Below, piece after piece: positions 22,201-36,000 of a stretch of DNA of 64,000 nt (position 1 is its first letter; the number at the start of each line of letters is the position of its first letter). A model generated the notes under the pieces. That model saw only the letters and a list, made by a program, of their open reading frames with translations, was not told where the DNA came from and did not search any database. The position numbers were made by a program, and so were the translations under genes. Where the stretch lies: the NCBI GenBank assembly GCA_014898425.1, contig RCSZ01000011.1, positions 494,501-558,500 on the forward strand. The letters are read 5' to 3'. The stretch comes from Botryotinia globosa (taxonomy: Eukaryota; Ascomycota; Leotiomycetes; Helotiales; Sclerotiniaceae).

Positions 22201-25200
22201 CTCACTCTTTGCAGATAGTCGAAGGATGCGCCGGAAACATTTCCTAAGCTTGTATTAGTACAACTCCTCTCAGGTCCTATTCAATACTCACCTAAATGCA
22301 CTATTCATATTGTAGACATATACTCTAGACAGCTGTTTCGAGAGCTCTGTCGGTGTAAGGAGATCAAGTTTCCGAAAGAGAGCGTCTGCAGGCTCATTCT
22401 GACCATTGTAGCAAGTCGCATCAATCAAAATACCAAATGGCTTATGCCACATACGGCTTGCAATCTGCGATATTCAGCAAACAACGTCGTTCAGAATTTA
22501 CGGGGTTTTACAAACCTTCAAGTAGACATATAACAAAAGGTCATAGTCTGTTCCGTCTGTATCGATATTGCGAAGTATAATACAGATCATCGATAATCCA
22601 TCCTTTTCATGTTAGCGCATGGCGCATTCAACACGATAATGGTTACATACCTTGCTTTCGCCTCCATCATATACAGCTCTATTCGATACTACAGCCTCCG
22701 AGCTTCGACCTGCATTTCTAAGCATGAAATGTTGGAAACGCGAATATGAAGGTGGTGTATTTTGTGAAATTGCTGGTCTATTCCAAGATACGTCCATTGG
22801 CGGTGGTCCGAGATTGGATATCAGTGTTCGGAGGGCATCCAGAACTGGAGTATGACTTTTAGTGCCGTCGATTGGAGATCTAAGAGAGAGTTGCCGTTCC
22901 CGTAGAACAAGCTTTTGTCGAACGTGGTCCCAGTGATCATACAAAAATCTATGTAGGGCAACGCAAGAGCCAAAATCAAACGACTCAGATTCCGCAAGTG
23001 TTTCTCTTACATTGGGAGGCGCCTTTAGCTGTTAGCTTATTGTTTTCTACCTACTATAAAGGGACATACTGAGATTTCCCGTAAAAATGTCGTTACGCGA
23101 TATATATTTTGTGTCAAGAAGTCGTTTAGAGGGTACATGTATGGCTCTTTTGCCCCGAAAAGAACGTTGTTTGCTAAATTTTGAACTACTTTGGCAATAA
23201 GCAGAAGTCCTCGGCGCATCTCTTTTGATGGCGGGGATGCAATAAGTCCTTCTGCATCAGGAGCGACAATCGCTGGACAGAAAAATCGTAGGAATATAAA
23301 AGCACCAACAGCGGTGAATTTGGCATCGGGAAACCTTCTCATCACACAGGAAGATATCTAAACAATATCAGTAGTGCAACAATAACGAATTCAATTAGCT
23401 TACAATATTGCAGATCTTTCGAAAAGACACTGGAATGCGGGATGCAGAATTGCATATATCATCGATAAAGACTTTTGTCACTACACGAAGTTGAAGGGCA
23501 TTTTTCTGCAACTCTTCGGGGGATGTTGTTCTGGCAGGATCAAGTTCAAGATCCAAGTCTTTTGAGGTGAGAACAAGGCGCTCCAGGACTTTTTGCAATG
23601 TTGCTTTTAGATACGCAGCTCCCTTCCATTTGGCATAAACTGAGAGCAGCTTAGTAGCAACACAATTTCTTCTGAGGAGTTCAGCCTCATTTTCTAAAAG
23701 AAATTAGCATGCAAGCAGAGGTTTTATATGCAAGGCAGAACTTGCCGGTCTCTTCGACCTCATGCTCAATGAGGGCCTCAAGCAAGGCAAAGCCCATACC
23801 CCGGGAGTCAAAAATATTAAGAAGTGAGATGGTCATCTCGTCGACTTCCGTACTTGGGCAAGCATCGCAAAGTGCAATTGTAAGAGTCATATCATTGATA
23901 AGTAACTGTTAATGGCTATCTTTAGTAAAGGGTCGATTGAACAGGATAAATGTAAACACTGACCTCAAGCAGTTCATCGTACTTTTGATTTACCGCTGCA
24001 TCGGACAAATTATTAAATTCGGTACCCTGTATCAAAATGTTGCAAAGAACTTTGACGAAAGCTGTTCTAACTTCAATATCTTCATGATAACCAATACCTA
24101 AGGAATGTTTGAGGCCAACATCAATATTCGCACTCAAAAGATTAGAGAGCGCGGAAATCGCAAGCTCCGGGCTGCTCATAGAATCATCGCTCACAGTTGA
24201 TGTAAGTCGCACCTCGTTCCTACCTATCTCAACCGTTTCGTAATTGAGAAGAGATAGGAACCTGTTGAAATAGGTATGGAACATCTGTGATTTTAAATCG
24301 CTTGTATCTGCATCGGACTGGCCTTCCGCCGGTTGTAGAGGGAGACGATATGTCAATTCCGCTAATGCCTTCAACGAGGCTCGGTCAAGGTCCTTCTGCA
24401 GACGGAATAGTTCATCAAGACGAGTGCCTACCAAATGAACACCAGTGTCGGCATTTGGAGTTCCTGGGCGCGCAATCCACCCGAAAATCACCTCTAAAAG
24501 CTGATTGCGGATACGCACATCGTGTCTCAAATTCAAGAGCTCTTTCTTTTGTGTGAGAGTCTCACATAACTGACAAATCTTGATTTTAACCCTTAACGCG
24601 CTTGCCCCATCTGCTGAACTGTTCAAAAATTTCGCGAAATTGAGTGCCAAAGCACCAATATCAACCGACATGCCTGTACCCAATTCAGCTGGGCTTCCAA
24701 GCTTCTCAACAATACTTTTGAGTAGTGCTGCCGCCTGTTCTGCGAAGGTGATCCGAGAATCGACAGGAATCGCGTTGCTTCGTGGACTATCAAACAAAAT
24801 ATCAAGCTCTGTTTGAAGGGCTTCGAATAGAGGCATATGTAATGCTTTGGCAAGATCACTTGAGAGGGCATCTCTAGTGCCTTCTCGTATCCTAATGTTG
24901 TTGCTAGCCAACAATTGGACACTCTGTCGCATATATCGACTAAGTAAAGTCTCATCATCGTAGCTGTCGGCAGGAACCTTATCGATCCATCGCAAACCGG
25001 TAAGTACCTGGTCATCTGAGGAAGAGAGTAGAGATTGGCCCACGACGCAAATGCCACCAAGAGAGGCCAGAAATCCAGAACAATTGCGCCACTCTCCCAA
25101 AGACCTTTCATCAACAATTTCAGGCCGCGCAATAAGTTGCTTGGATAATCTAACCCATCGATCAAAGATAGTTTCCCATGCGTTAATGATACCAGCTGTA

Positions 25201-27880
25201 GGGTATTGCATTCGACGTAAACAACCTCTCGCTCGCTTCTGGAAAGCAACTATACCTGTAAATCGAAAGTCTTTCGAAGCGAGCTCTTGGTACACCTCCA
25301 TGTTACGCGCGCTTGCTAGGGAATGCTTTGTGAAGTCTGGCGCGGATTCAACGAGACGAATCTCTTCTGCAAATAAACAGACACTTGAAGCAACTAGCTG
25401 GCAAATTGCTATGTCGGGCGAGCAAACCGTGACTAAGAAGGTTGTCTCCATCATAGAGTATGCTGCTAATCGCTCTGAAATATCTTCCTCTAACTCCGTT
25501 AAGTCCTATAATACGTGAGAAATTGCATTCGAAGATTGCCTGTCACTGCGCGACTGATCGCACAACCATTCGATGGGCTGACTGTTCGAGTGAGATGCAT
25601 TTGAGAACTATATGAATGTTACTTACTTTGATCTTTTTCAGGAGATCGAGTCTTGCTTGCAAATAACTATGTACAAAACTAAGAGCGTTGTGTTCCTCAA
25701 CATTCTGGTTTATAATCTTGCTTGATATTGAACTAAGTATAATGGAGCTAGGTAAAAATGCGTCAGCTGCTTGAGTAGTGGGGATGGTGATCGGAGCTCA
25801 AAACTCACGTTGATTCCCAAAAGTTAAACTTTGCGGCATTCGAGAATTTGTAGTCCTTTCTTCGCCATGCAGACATCGTTGCCTCAGTCAATGATGACCG
25901 ACAAACCTCACTAGTTAGGAGTCTGATTTTCTCGTCCTCGGAGGTCAAAAAGGCCATAAGAGCCGCATATACGTCCTCGAAAGCGGCGTCATTGTTGTGT
26001 GAGGCTAGATCCACGCCGATGAACAAAGCCATTGGGTACACATCCAGAAATACTAGCATGCTGTACACTAACTCCCCCGACGATGAGAATTTCGTTTGTC
26101 TATTCATAGTCACATGTTCGATTGGATAAGAGTCTCTAATTCTCAACGTTGTCCCCTTCTTGAGAATTAGCAATGCATCTTGAAATCTATGAAAACACCA
26201 TACCTTCATGTAAGTGCGAATGAATTCAGACAGTTTAACATATAATGGGTGATAATCACTAGCATTAGACTGCTTGGCGAAATGCGTACATGCTCTTATT
26301 ACAGCGAGTTTAAAATCTGAAGAAGTATTGGGGGCAAGACAGAAAGGCGCGAGGCTATCAACGCAAGTTCTAAAGTTGAGATGCGCCAAACTGACAAATG
26401 CTGCGGTCATCAAACCAGAGTCTATACTTGTATTTTCTGCACCCACGGTATATCTCCTGAATACTGCTTCACGCACTTCTTCCTGGACATCTAAGGCATA
26501 GCTCAGAAGTGCCGAATCACTATCGAGCGGAAAGTGTCTTGCGACTCGCAAAACAGAGGTCAAACAATAAATAGCTGCTTCATTTCTGTTCCTCAAAGTC
26601 TTCCTCAGCATCTCCAAAAACGATACCTTCTTGGAGATACTGCTACTTTTAATATCTCTCATATTGCTGGCGACTTCGAAGACGTCTGGCAGAAGAAATA
26701 ACAAAGATGTCTGAAATGGAAATAATAATGTTTTTCGTCTTCCCGCATCTGTCATTGTGTTTGTCATATCAAAGAGGGTTTCCGCCCCACCGTCGAGCCT
26801 TTTGTGCATTGTGTGCAGTTGAATGAACTCCTCGGGGTTTCGTTCCAGCCATCGGGTAATTAATTGAGGCACGACTATTGCCACAATAGTCTGAAAAGCC
26901 TTTCGTAGGTGCAGGAAGCTGCCACACAACTCTTGTATGACAACCCCCAGTTTTCGACTATCAACCCAAAACGACGGAATTAAGCGTACAGTAACGAGCG
27001 CCTCGTCATCGACTATGGCACCATTCTGTACTTGGTTTCCATTTGAAGACTGGGCCGCCAGAAGGCCACGGAGAGAACCTCTCAAATACTCCAGAGTCCG
27101 GGGCCAATTCGAAAAGGAAACAAACTCCACAACTTTCCTTATGCATGCCTCTGTGGATTCGGAATGTTCTTGTATCAATATTGCAGCCTCCGTTGTATTC
27201 TGTTGACCATTTGTACCATTCAAAAGATCCAAGCCCGGGGATTGAGCAGCAGGAGAGGTCCCAATGACATCGTCTAGAATGTTGAATGCCGGAAGTACAT
27301 AGCCGTCCGGTATAGGATTCGAGAACAATTTTATCACATCTATTATTCTTTTGGCCAAATTATCGTCCAAAGCCTCCGGAGGATTATCACGCGCCAAAAG
27401 TTTGTTCCTGGATGCCCTTCGACCTTCGGGTTTTATGCTATCGTTGGATCTGAAACCTTGAGAGGGCGCATTTTCTCGGTCGCTACTATTTTCTGAAGCA
27501 TTGATGCTCTCCCAGTGCGTTGTGCAGCACTCCGCCAATAGCTCTAGCACGTAGAATTCTGAGTGTAAAACATGCAATGGATGCGCCGATATCGTCTTAT
27601 ACGGTCTCGCAAGATCTTCCAGCAGTTGCACAAGAGCTTCGGCGACAACGGCTATAGATGGTTTACTGATATCGACGAGGGTCGTGCGACTCAAAAGAGT
27701 AATCTCATCGCGATTGAGATGGTGTGCATCGGCGCCAGTTTTGTGTGGGAGCTGTATTTAAACAAGCAATTAGTTAGCTGATTTGCGACACGTAGAGAGG
27801 AATGCGACTCCGAGTTGGAATTATACTTTTGTAATCAACCTCTCCACCAAAGTAATGACTAGACTTGAGTTATCACTCAT
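19297..27880 (-). CDS. Ras GTPase-activating protein, Ira/neurofibromin type
   Basis: It stimulates GTP hydrolysis by Ras and so damps Ras-cAMP signalling. Fourteen exons: 27827-27880, 25809-27751, 25627-25747, 23964-25505, 23746-23905, 23404-23693, 23070-23357, 22651-23028, 22516-22602, 22292-22464, 21567-22243, 19675-21517, 19368-19623 and 19297-19311; 2,608 residues, all junctions in phase. The first exon (MSDNSSLVITLVERLITK) joins LPHKTGADAHHLNRDE. The RasGAP domain spans roughly residues 1235-1490: ELLRRNCVATKLLSVYAKWKG (arginine-finger region) and FIFLRFFCPAIVAP (the FLR motif). A Sec14/PH-like neurofibromin module follows (DTDGTDYDLLLYVYLK, then MWHKPFGILIDATCYNG). The rest is helical-repeat-like. 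The exon 5/6 intron uses a GC donor (GCAAGT). The last exon codes only four residues and the stop. Confidence 0.92.
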
Positions 27881-28408
27881 GACTTTCTTCGCGGACGGCG
27901 TTGGCAACTAGCCAGACTACTCAGTGATTGTCCGACATGCGCTTGGAAGCATGTGCGTTCGTCGTTCTTCGTAGGGGCTTATTGAAGCTGTGGGCTTTAG
28001 AATCTGTTTACTATCTTGTCTAGAACTGAGGAAGAGAAGCAATTTCGCAGCAATTTAATTGTAGCACCACGGGCATGACACTTATTAAGGTGAGGATTTA
28101 GAAAATCCAGAGGGTCGGAAAATATTAGGTGTACCTGAAGTAGCTTGAACTTTACTTGTAGATTTTGTGGGTTGCTTGGAACTCGCACCTCACACACGTG
28201 TAGTCATGGATAAACAAGTTCGCAGTGGAGAAGAAAGTATTGGGGGATGGGATGGGATGGAATGGAATGGGACTTTTTTTTTTCCGGTTTGGTCTCGGCA
28301 ACTGAGGTTCAGCAACAAATACGTAGAGAGGGTGACTGTGCCTACTATCGGCGTACCTAGGTGACAGGTATGTATGTGAAGGCTAAATCACATTCATTCA
28401 ATGCATCG

Positions 28409-28457
<49 letters not shown>

Positions 28458-29290
28458 ACTCTACGAGTTGACAATACAAGTGAACGCCTACCTAGGAAGG
28501 TCAAAAGCACAGGAGCGGGAATTTTATCTAATACTATCATCGTTCCATGCTTCCGCTATTTATCCTTAGAGAAATGACTTGCATATCCTTGTTTCATAAT
28601 GTTTGTTACATTTACATGAGACAAAATTGAAATTTCAGGAACATGTCAACATGCCTTCGAGTTTTGGCTACTTAGCTACCTACCTACATGCATATGTGGC
28701 CATGAAAGTGCACCAAATGCTCGTCTTACATTGCTTGGGCTGATTCGATTTGTCCCTTTGATTCCTGACGACCGAGTCCCATTTGTAGAATTCATTAATT
28801 AATACACACAAAATCTAGATAATACACGGCACACGGCACATTTTAGTCCTTGCACCATTACTAATATTTGGTAACAGTGGCAGAGTCACGCCAATGGGTT
28901 TTCACTGATAAATTCTAGATACTTTCAAAAGGTAGGACATTAACATTTTGATAGAGTTTTTGACTTGAGATCCAGAAACGCCCAATCATTTTCTAGGTAA
29001 TGTCGTGTCGTCCCAATTCTTTGTGTCTTATGGATGATACAAGCCTATAATATTAGACATGCATGAGATCAGATCAACATATCTCTTTTTCCGTCTCATT
29101 TTCCCCCTCTCGATTTCTTCTAATTCTTTCAATTTCTGCTCAATTACCTCCTTGCTCCTGTTGGTCCTTTTGAGCTCTCTTTATTTCGATGTAGCAAGTT
29201 TGGCCTCTGGATCAATATCATCATATTGTACATAGAGAAAAAAAAACCCTTTTGATGGTTGATCAACAGAAATTATTGAAGTAACCTGAT
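27881..29290. other. intergenic region between RasGAP and RAT1
   Basis: No gene is supported in 1.4 kb. It holds the RasGAP promoter, a GGGAT/GGAAT-type short tandem near 28,245-28,272, a microsatellite (separate entry) and the RAT1 3' flank. The 66-residue minus ORF at 27997-28197 has no recognisable features. Confidence 0.45.
28408..28457 (+). repeat. (GTT)n trinucleotide microsatellite
   Basis: About 16-17 perfect GTT units in intergenic DNA. Confidence 0.95.
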
Positions 29291-32200
29291 TTAACGTCTT
29301 CCACCATAATTGTTGTAATTGTTGTAACCTCCATATCCGGGTGGAGGTGGTGGTGGATAGGCACCACCATATGAGCCTGGTGGTGGTGGTGGAGGTCCAC
29401 GAGCAAACCCTCCAGCTCCGGGTGGAGGTGGCTGCCAACCTGGTGGAGGAGGCGGCTGACTGTAATTATTATAATTGTTTTGAGAACCGTAAGATTGGTT
29501 GTTATATCTAGGTGCTGTCGTTCCTGGACCATTGTAACGATTGCCATTGCCGCGATTGTTGTTACCAGAACCATAGTTGAATTGGTTGCGACCTCTTCCA
29601 TCACCTTGTAACGGCACTCCACCGTGATTTCGACCTGATCTAGATGCCCTGCTTTTTGTCATTTCGATGTCGCTCTGATTGAGTGCTGGTTTGCCGAAAT
29701 CGACTCCTACTAATAACATAGACTTGTGATTATGGTTAGACTTGGGCATCTCATAGTGTACACTAGATTACTTGTAAGCGAGGTACTATTGAGGAGTTGA
29801 AGTATAATTACCGTATTGATCGATCTTCATCGAGGCTCGGCATTGCATCACTGTCCAACGGGAACGCCAAAGAGCTGTATGGAAGGTAGTCCTCGTTCTT
29901 CTCGATCCGTCCTGTCAAGCCTTCACTGACCTTGGGGTTCAATTTCATATAGGGTGCATCCTGTTTCTTTGAGTAGAATTTGCTGGTGATTTCATCATAA
30001 AGATCATGATGAGCTTCTGAGACCAGGAGAACGTCTTTTCCAAGGCCGTTGCGAGCTGAAACTTCCGCAGGTAACGTGGGATACACCTTAGCCATTGCAT
30101 CGAGCAATCGCTCCGAATCAATAAATGGTAATAGAGCAACGCCTTGCCAAGCGAATTTCTTACCGTTCAAGTCAACTACAAAGTCTTCGGGATAGAAATC
30201 GATGATCTCGCTATCTTCATTGGTCATTAGATGATGAAATTGCTCCGGAATAGCTTGTCTTGAAGCGGCTGGAAGGACCCCCATAAGTTGTTCAAACGGC
30301 CTGAAAATCCTTCCTTTCTGGAAATCGATTTTCATATCCTTAAGATTGGCAAAATCTGCGGCAAAAGGAGCATAATGATAAGGATAATACCAATCCCAAG
30401 ATGGACATCCTTGGAAGTAGTATAGCAAAACCCAGGCCAGTCCTTCCACATAGGCTCTGCCAACCTCATGACGAAACTCGATATCCTTAGGATCTCTGTT
30501 AAATTTCTGCTCATAGTATCTATCAGCGTATCCATCTTCCCATAGCCTGACGGTGTCAGGAGGAAGGTCGTCTCCTGGTGTTGTTGGGGTTCCCGGTGTC
30601 CCAGGGGTGGGTGTGTTGCGTCCTGGCGTGCTACTGTCATCGTCCTCAATAAGCTCTGCTTTGCGTTTCCCCAGTGCCGTCGCTGGCGATTCCGCCGACG
30701 GATCATCGGCTTTAGGCTCACCATTATCATCAGCTGACTTGCCATTCATCATCTCCTTCAAGGCTGCAGCCGCGCTTTTGTTAGCGATACTAGCCTTGTA
30801 AGCTGCACCTCGGTTCATCACCATATCATGGGTCATAGCCTTGGCTTCCTTGTTGGCCGTGCCTGGAGTGAACAGTGGTAAGCCGGTCGGAGCAGCTCCA
30901 CCAGGAGGCTGTCTACTGTTAGATGGCGAATCCTGCGGACCACCGTTATTTCCACGACCACGAGCATTTCGCTCATTGTTGAGCTTGCGCTTCTTTTGGA
31001 AGTTCTCTTCATTCCTTCTTCTTTTTCTGAAGATGGCATCCTCTTGCTTAGCCAATCCATCGAGGATGAATTGAGCTCTTTCGAGGTCTACATGGCCATC
31101 TTTAGTCAGATAACCACCCATGTACGGAATGTTATCACGCCAGATGGCAATCAGAGTATTGATACCGTCCTCTCGAATTTCGAGACTGGGAAGATGAGGT
31201 AAGAAATCATTGCCCACAAAGAAACACATAAAAACCCAGTCGTCTAGAGCTCTTTCAAGATCGAATCTGAAGGGTTGGCTAGGAACATACATCTCTGCAG
31301 CTAAATATTCTCGAAGAACTGAGACGTGGAGCCAAATAAATGGTTTGAGAGTAGGGGCGCTAGCCTTTTCATCGAACTCACCATCCTTTATTTTGTACAT
31401 GCCTTTGCATTCTCGGGCTTCATGCCCATGTTGGCCGCACAATTTACAGGTCCTTGGTTTTCCATCATTGAAGAAAACATCTTCTCTCAATATACGAAAA
31501 TGAGGTTCATGCGTTGCAAGACCCAACATGATCAAGTCGGCATCTAATCCATACATGACATGACGGGTATTAGGATCATGATCAGGAGAAGATCTTTGGG
31601 ATCGAACAAATTCCATGATTTTGTGTTCACCCTCTCCTGGGACGGTAGAATCCGAGATGATGACTTTCATCTTTGCCCAAGCGGGGTCAGTGTTGAGTTT
31701 GTATGCAATCCAATATCTGAGACTAAGGGCCAAAATGTCCATGAATGGAGTTCCCGGTGTAATTTCGTTGGAATCCCAAGCCTTCTTGATTTCCGCATCT
31801 TCGATATGGCTACCTTGGGATTTCAACATCTTGAGCAACTCTGCCTTATCCTCAGCCTTCTCTTTTGCCTCTTGCGCGGAACGAAATCGGCGAGAGCGTT
31901 GTTGATTCATCTTGGCACGTGGCGCTACTCCGTCAATAGCAATCATCAAGAGTTTTCTGGGTCGCACCATGTTAACTACTCGATCCGTGTACTTGAAGAT
32001 TTCCAACATCATTTCCTCCTCATCCTTGGGTGGGGGGCGATCCTCCGGATGACCTGAAGATTAAGTATTAGCATAAGTCAGAATTGGTCTTGTCGACGAT
32101 CTGGTGTATGAAAATGAACATACTACAAGGGTGAACGATTCCGTTCATGTCCAAATAAAGGTTGTCGCATTCCTCTCCGTTGGGATTTGGCCCCCTGATA

Positions 32201-32373
32201 TCAATAGGGATGATTTGTCCATCAATTTCGCGTGGTTGCTCTTCAATGACAGGCGATACAATCTTGGGATATTGCTTTGTCTAGAAATCAAACAATATTA
32301 TTAGCAAATCAAGAAACGACGAGGTTTGAGAATCAAAACTTACCAGCCATCTAAACAGTGCTGGAACACCCAT
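29291..32373 (-). CDS. RAT1: 5'-3' exoribonuclease Rat1/Xrn2
   Basis: Nuclear 5'-3' exonuclease acting in RNA polymerase II termination (torpedo), rRNA processing and RNA surveillance. Exons 32344-32373, 32124-32280, 29812-32053 and 29291-29762; introns of 63, 70 and 49 bp; 966 residues. It starts [18 protein letters not shown], the Rat1-type N-terminus. The catalytic N-terminal region shows [47 protein letters not shown] and the [12 protein letters not shown] segment with acidic active-site residues. A CCHC-like zinc knuckle ([14 protein letters not shown]) supports Rat1/Xrn2 rather than Xrn1. The conserved second half includes [25 protein letters not shown]. The last exon encodes a low-complexity Gly/Asn/Pro/Tyr tail with PPPPPG runs. 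The last acceptor was chosen at TAATCTAG because only it keeps the frame. Confidence 0.95.
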
Positions 32374-33047
32374 TGCGAAAGGATGATCTACGATTTAGTT
32401 GAAGGTGATAGGTGATAAAATAAGAGAAAAGTCTTCAAAACAGGTACAGAGCTGGTATAGGTTCGAGATTGCCTTGCGCTAGTCCAATCTACTTATCAGA
32501 TTATCGAAATGTCGCGAAGAATAAATCGCGAGACTTTTCTTAGGCGGATGCGCCTTTAAAAGTATGAAAGTTTTGAATATCACGGCGATGCGCAAAACGA
32601 TGTATTCGGAGAACCGTGGAACAATTGTATATGTGAAGTTGAAAGAAATAGAAATACAACATTGAAAAGATGCTGCAGCTGCAATTCATTGTATGTTAGC
32701 TTCGGACTTCGGTTGGGACCACCAGTGGACAGGCTCTAGGCAAACTAGGGACGGAATGTTTTTCGGTTTACCGACGCTAGAGGCTCAATTGCGCTAGTCT
32801 ACATTTGCATGTATGTCTGGAGAAGCTCCCGAATGAGATTTGATCCAGCAAACTCCAAATTTCGAACGCACATACTCCTTCCTTGTGGCGGATTCAATAT
32901 GCAAATAAGGTGACATTATGCCACTGTCTCTCAAACTTGCAAACCATTTATCCATATTCAATGTACAAATAGAAGTCAGAAAATCATAACGAAGAAGGGG
33001 GAAACTTGGGTACGACCAAGAACACCTTTCATATCCTATTTTGGGAA
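32374..33047. other. divergent promoter region RAT1 / USO1
   Basis: 674 bases between divergent start codons. No gene is supported, and no regulatory motif is strong enough to name. Confidence 0.5.
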
Positions 33048-36000
33048 ATGTCGAAAGTTGGGGAGACCATTTCCGTAAGTATGGTCACATTCATATCTGC
33101 ATTTACATTTCCATTTCCACTATCTACTTCAGAGCCCCCTGGTATTTTACTCCCGTATTGCACTACCAAAACTAACACAAAATTGACTAGGTCTACGCTT
33201 CTCGACTTACTTCCTCTACCCTTCTAGAAGATCGGCGAGCAGCATGTTTAGGCCTTCGCAGTTTTGCAAAAGATTATCCTGCTTCTGTGGCCTCTGAGGC
33301 CCTACGAGGACTAATAACAAGTTTGCGCAAGGATGGGGAAGATGTCGATTCCATCAAAGTGGTCCTTGAGACCCTTCTATTCCTCTTTAACCCGAACCAA
33401 AACAGCGCTGAAGCATCGGAGGAGCTTGCATATTTCATAGCTGATGAGTTTACCACACGGCAAGATAATATAACATTACTGTTGGATTTTCTGGATACCA
33501 ATGATTTCTATTCGCGTCTATACTCACTACAACTCCTGTCGCTAATTTTATCATCCCGGGCCGAGAGAACTGAAGAATGTATATTTACGGCTCCTTTGGG
33601 TATATCAAGATTAGTGGCGGTATTAGATGATCGGAGGGAGGCAATAAGAAATGAAGGACTCTCCTTGTTGACCTATTTAACGCCAAGTTCCTCAGAATTG
33701 CAGAAACTAGTCGCTTTTGAAAATGCTTTCGATCGCATATTCAACATAATAAAGCACGAGGGCTCCCTTCAGGATGGTGATAGAATAGTAGAAGACTGCC
33801 TGATCCTTCTCGCAAATCTTTTAAGGCTTAACGTTTCTAATCAGTCTTTCTTCCGAGAGACAGGTTGCGTTGCTAAATTATCAAAATTATTGAACGATGC
33901 ATTGGGTGCCGAAAATGAGGCTGAGGAGGTGGCTGAATGGGCTAAAGTTCAACGGAATAGAAACATATATGCTCTACTTGCAGTTTTACGATTGTTTCTA
34001 ATTACTGGAGGGGTGGGAACTCAAGCAAATCAGGTGTCTTTTGCGCAGCACGGTATTCTCAACCAAGTGTTGCAGTTAGCATTCAGTCGATCCACAGAAG
34101 TTCAAATAAAAGCTGAGGTATGCAATCCATGTCCACAAAAAACTGCTTGTATATTGATTCAAGGTATAGGCTCTCTCAACCTGTGCGGATATGATTCGAG
34201 GCAACGCAGCTCTTCAAGAGAACTTTGCTCAACAACAAGTTACCTCGGTGCTTGATGAGCCTCTAGCTGATAGCAATGGTCAAACACAACACAATGCCAT
34301 TCCAAAGGTTTACGTCATTGATGGCTTACTTGATTTGACATTAAGCGTACCTACGTTATCAGCATTCGATTCGCGTGCTGCTGCTTGTGAATGTATCAAG
34401 GCTTATTTTTACAATCACCCAGCCATCCGCAAACATTTCCTCCGCCGAGCAATAGATGGTCATGTTTCTGGGGCCGACGAGACAGCAAATGTATTAACGA
34501 CACTTCTTCAACCTCTAGACAGTCATATATCGAGCGATCCATACCGTTACTGGTTTGCATCGGTTCTTCTGTTCCACTTGATATTCGAAGACGCTGAGGC
34601 GAAGAGTATGGCGATGGACGTTGCTGAGGGTGACGCTGAAAATGGAGAGGAAGTAATAACCTGTATACAATCTATCACTGCCAATCTGATTCTTGGCGTT
34701 CATAAAGCTGTGGATGAGCGTGTCCTGGTTGCGTATCTCATGCTTCTTTGTGGGTGGCTTTTCGAAGATCCAGATGCTGTGAATGACTTCCTGGGCGAAG
34801 GTAGCAACATTCAAAGTCTGATTCAAGCTACTCTGCATACAGGCGGTGATGGCGTAATGGTTCAAGGACTATGTGCTGCTCTACTTGGAATTGTCTATGA
34901 GTTCTCAACCAAAGATTCCCCAGTACCCCGGGCAACCATCCATCCGATTCTTGGCTCAAAATTGGGAAGAGAACAATACACAGATCGACTTACAAAACTC
35001 AGAGCTCATCCGTTACTGCGAGACTTTGAAGTTCTTCCCCAAAAGCTCAGCTCTGCGGCACCTGGAAGCTTACCTGATGTGTTTTTTGACAAATCATTCG
35101 TGGATTTCATGAAAGACAATTTCAGTCGTTTACTACGTGCAATCGACCGAGACCCTGGGTTTGAAATTGCAGTCATCGCGAATGGTGTTCAAAAGGGTAT
35201 TTCTCGAGAGATGGTGGACAATTTGAGGTCTGAGCTAGACGAGAAGTCCAAGGCTTTGTTAGAGGCGGAAGAAGAGTTGGTGGTTCTGGGAGGACAGTTA
35301 GGACAGGAGCAGGCCGATCATCGAAGAACTAAGGAGACCGCATCAGTGGAACATTCGAGAATTAAGAATGTCAACGAGGCTCTCCAGCGACACCATGAAG
35401 AAGATTTAAGGTATGTATAATTCGCGCTAGGTAAACTTCAAGGGCTAACGAGCAGAAGGAAATTGCGTGTAGAGCATGACCGAACGAATCAAGATCATCA
35501 ACGGCAGATAAACGAGGTCAAAAAGGCAGCGGAAGCTGACATTGCCCGTATTCGAACAGAAAGCGATCGGATAAAACAAGATCATCAGAAACAACTAGAA
35601 CAAGCTCAAAAGGCTGCGGAAGTTAACGCTGAGAGTGTACGGGCTGAGTATGAGCGGGTAGTCCAAGATTATCAGAGACAGCTGGAACATGTTCAAAAGA
35701 CGGCTGAGGCTAACTCTGAACGTGTGCGGCGAAGGGCCGACGTGGAAGTAGCTGATCTTCAGAGTAATATTGAACGATTAGAGTCTGATCTTACAAAGGT
35801 ATGCTTTTCGTCTATCCTAATGGTTAATGGTTCACTAATATGGTACAGGCGAACAACGACCACGTTCAAGATCTGCAAACTGCGCATGATGAATACGCAG
35901 CAAACAAGGCCGAACAAGAGGCACGCTTGCAGCGTGCAGAAGAGAAAATTAAGGAAATGGAGGAGCAAGTCAGCACCGCTCAAAACAAGGCTACCAAAGC

